A program made the position numbers and the translations under genes. DNA of 5,495 nt from Chloroflexota bacterium. GTDB taxonomy: Bacteria > Chloroflexota > Dehalococcoidia > SM23-28-2 > RBG-16-64-32. The notes below the pieces were generated by a model. The model was not told the origin of the DNA. It worked only from the letters and a program-made list of their open reading frames with translations, and did no database searches. The stretch lies in the NCBI GenBank assembly GCA_016190405.1, contig JACPQO010000193.1, positions 1-5,495 of the forward strand. The letters run 5' to 3'. This document shows positions 4,952 through 5,495 of this stretch, piece by piece. Every line of letters starts with the position of its first letter. Position 1 is the stretch's first letter.

Positions 4952-5495
4952 GGAGATCTTCGAAGAGTGCCTTTCGGCACATCTGGAGGGACGGCGTACC
5001 ATTGAGGAGAGCCTGTCCCTATACCCCCGCCTGGCCGCCGAGCTAGAACCCCTGTTGAGGACGGCGGCCGAGGTCGCCGACCGCCTGGCCTACAGCGAGC
5101 CCGCAAGCGAAACCCAGGATTCGATACGACTGCGCTGGCTCGCCCGTGCGAGAGCGCGACGCCGGCTGCGCCAGTTCGCCCCGCAGCCGCGCGCAGTGCG
5201 CTCGGGGAACTGGCGGCTGGGCCTGGCCGCTGTGGCGGCGTCCGCCTTTGTGGTGGCCCTGGCGCTGCTGGGGGTATCGATGCTGGGCGGCGGCGGCTCC
5301 GGCAACCAGGTGACCGCCCCGACCTCTTCGCCTCAGCCGGTAGTGGAAGATCTCCCCTCTCTGATCGCTGTGGTGCAGCAGCAGAACGCGAAGTTGAGGG
5401 AGTTCAAAGAGAGCGGGCAGCCCGCCGATCCCGACGTCCTCAAGCAGGTAGTGGATACCGCCGGCAAGATCTCCTCCCAGGTGGAGGACCCGGCA
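4932..5495 (+). CDS. Single-pass membrane protein, probable anti-sigma factor (partial at right edge)
   Basis: The frame runs from an ATG inside the sigma gene to the window edge, 188 residues so far. Residues 1-60 are a helical cytoplasmic domain with FEECLSAHLEG (10-20), then SLSLYPRLAAELEPLLRTAAEVADRL (27-52). This last pattern (L..YP..A.EL.PLL..A) recurs in proteins encoded next to ECF factors in Chloroflexota and is probably the sigma-binding part. A basic stretch (66-90, many Arg) precedes one transmembrane helix at about 95-118. A Gly-rich hinge (118-124) and a polar, helical outer segment follow. There is one Cys (13) and no His-x3-Cys-x2-Cys, so it is not a zinc-type anti-sigma domain. 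DUF5667-like proteins hold this position elsewhere, but their usual post-membrane motif is not visible here. The ATG lacks a strong Shine-Dalgarno, consistent with coupling to sigma translation. The anti-sigma role is inferred from position and topology. Confidence 0.82.
   Translation, partial: MKASAREEIFEECLSAHLEGRRTIEESLSLYPRLAAELEPLLRTAAEVADRLAYSEPASETQDSIRLRWLARARARRRLRQFAPQPRAVRSGNWRLGLAAVAASAFVVALALLGVSMLGGGGSGNQVTAPTSSPQPVVEDLPSLIAVVQQQNAKLREFKESGQPADPDVLKQVVDTAGKISSQVEDPA

Overview
The window is high-GC DNA, densely coding, with seven protein genes and no rRNA, tRNA, CRISPR array or transposase. It looks like a monoderm or otherwise atypical-envelope bacterium, most likely a member of the Chloroflexota (for example the Dehalococcoidia). 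The grounds are the gene mix: a class F-like sortase, a Pro/Ala-rich secreted CAP protein, a Yip1 membrane protein, and an ECF sigma factor overlapping a membrane-anchored anti-sigma-like protein. This placement is an inference; no phylogenetic marker was compared with a database.

Layout, left to right. On the minus strand, read from right to left, lie rsmG (1575-2291, 16S rRNA m7G527 methyltransferase), a Yip1-family membrane protein (858-1478) and the N-terminal half of an MFS transporter (1-679, running off the left edge). The gap between the Yip1 and MFS genes holds a perfect 28-bp palindrome. The gap before the Yip1 gene holds a good sigma-70-like promoter. Divergent from rsmG is a secreted CAP/SCP-domain protein (2430-3398, plus strand). 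The divergent gap carries a 10-bp-arm inverted repeat and a possible ECF-type promoter. The CAP gene converges on a class F-like sortase (3421-4152, minus strand), with a hairpin over the CAP stop codon. Divergent from the sortase is an ECF sigma factor gene (4364-4951, plus strand). Its last 20 bases overlap a single-pass membrane protein (4932 to beyond the right edge) that is probably its anti-sigma factor.

How they may work together: five of the seven products are membrane, envelope or secreted proteins, and the other two are an rRNA methyltransferase and a sigma factor. The sigma/anti-sigma pair is probably an envelope-signal switch. A sequence resembling the AAC...CGT pattern of ECF promoters lies upstream of the sigma gene, and a weaker one lies upstream of the CAP gene. 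If both are real, the CAP protein would belong to the regulon. The sortase has its full catalytic triad, but no substrate with an LPXTG-type tail is visible here. I see no clearly new system. The most distinctive items are the 28-bp palindrome, the overlapping sigma/anti-sigma unit with a non-zinc anti-sigma domain, and the CAP protein's unrecognised C-terminal segment. The longest gap without a gene is about 210 bases (4153-4363); its contents are described below.
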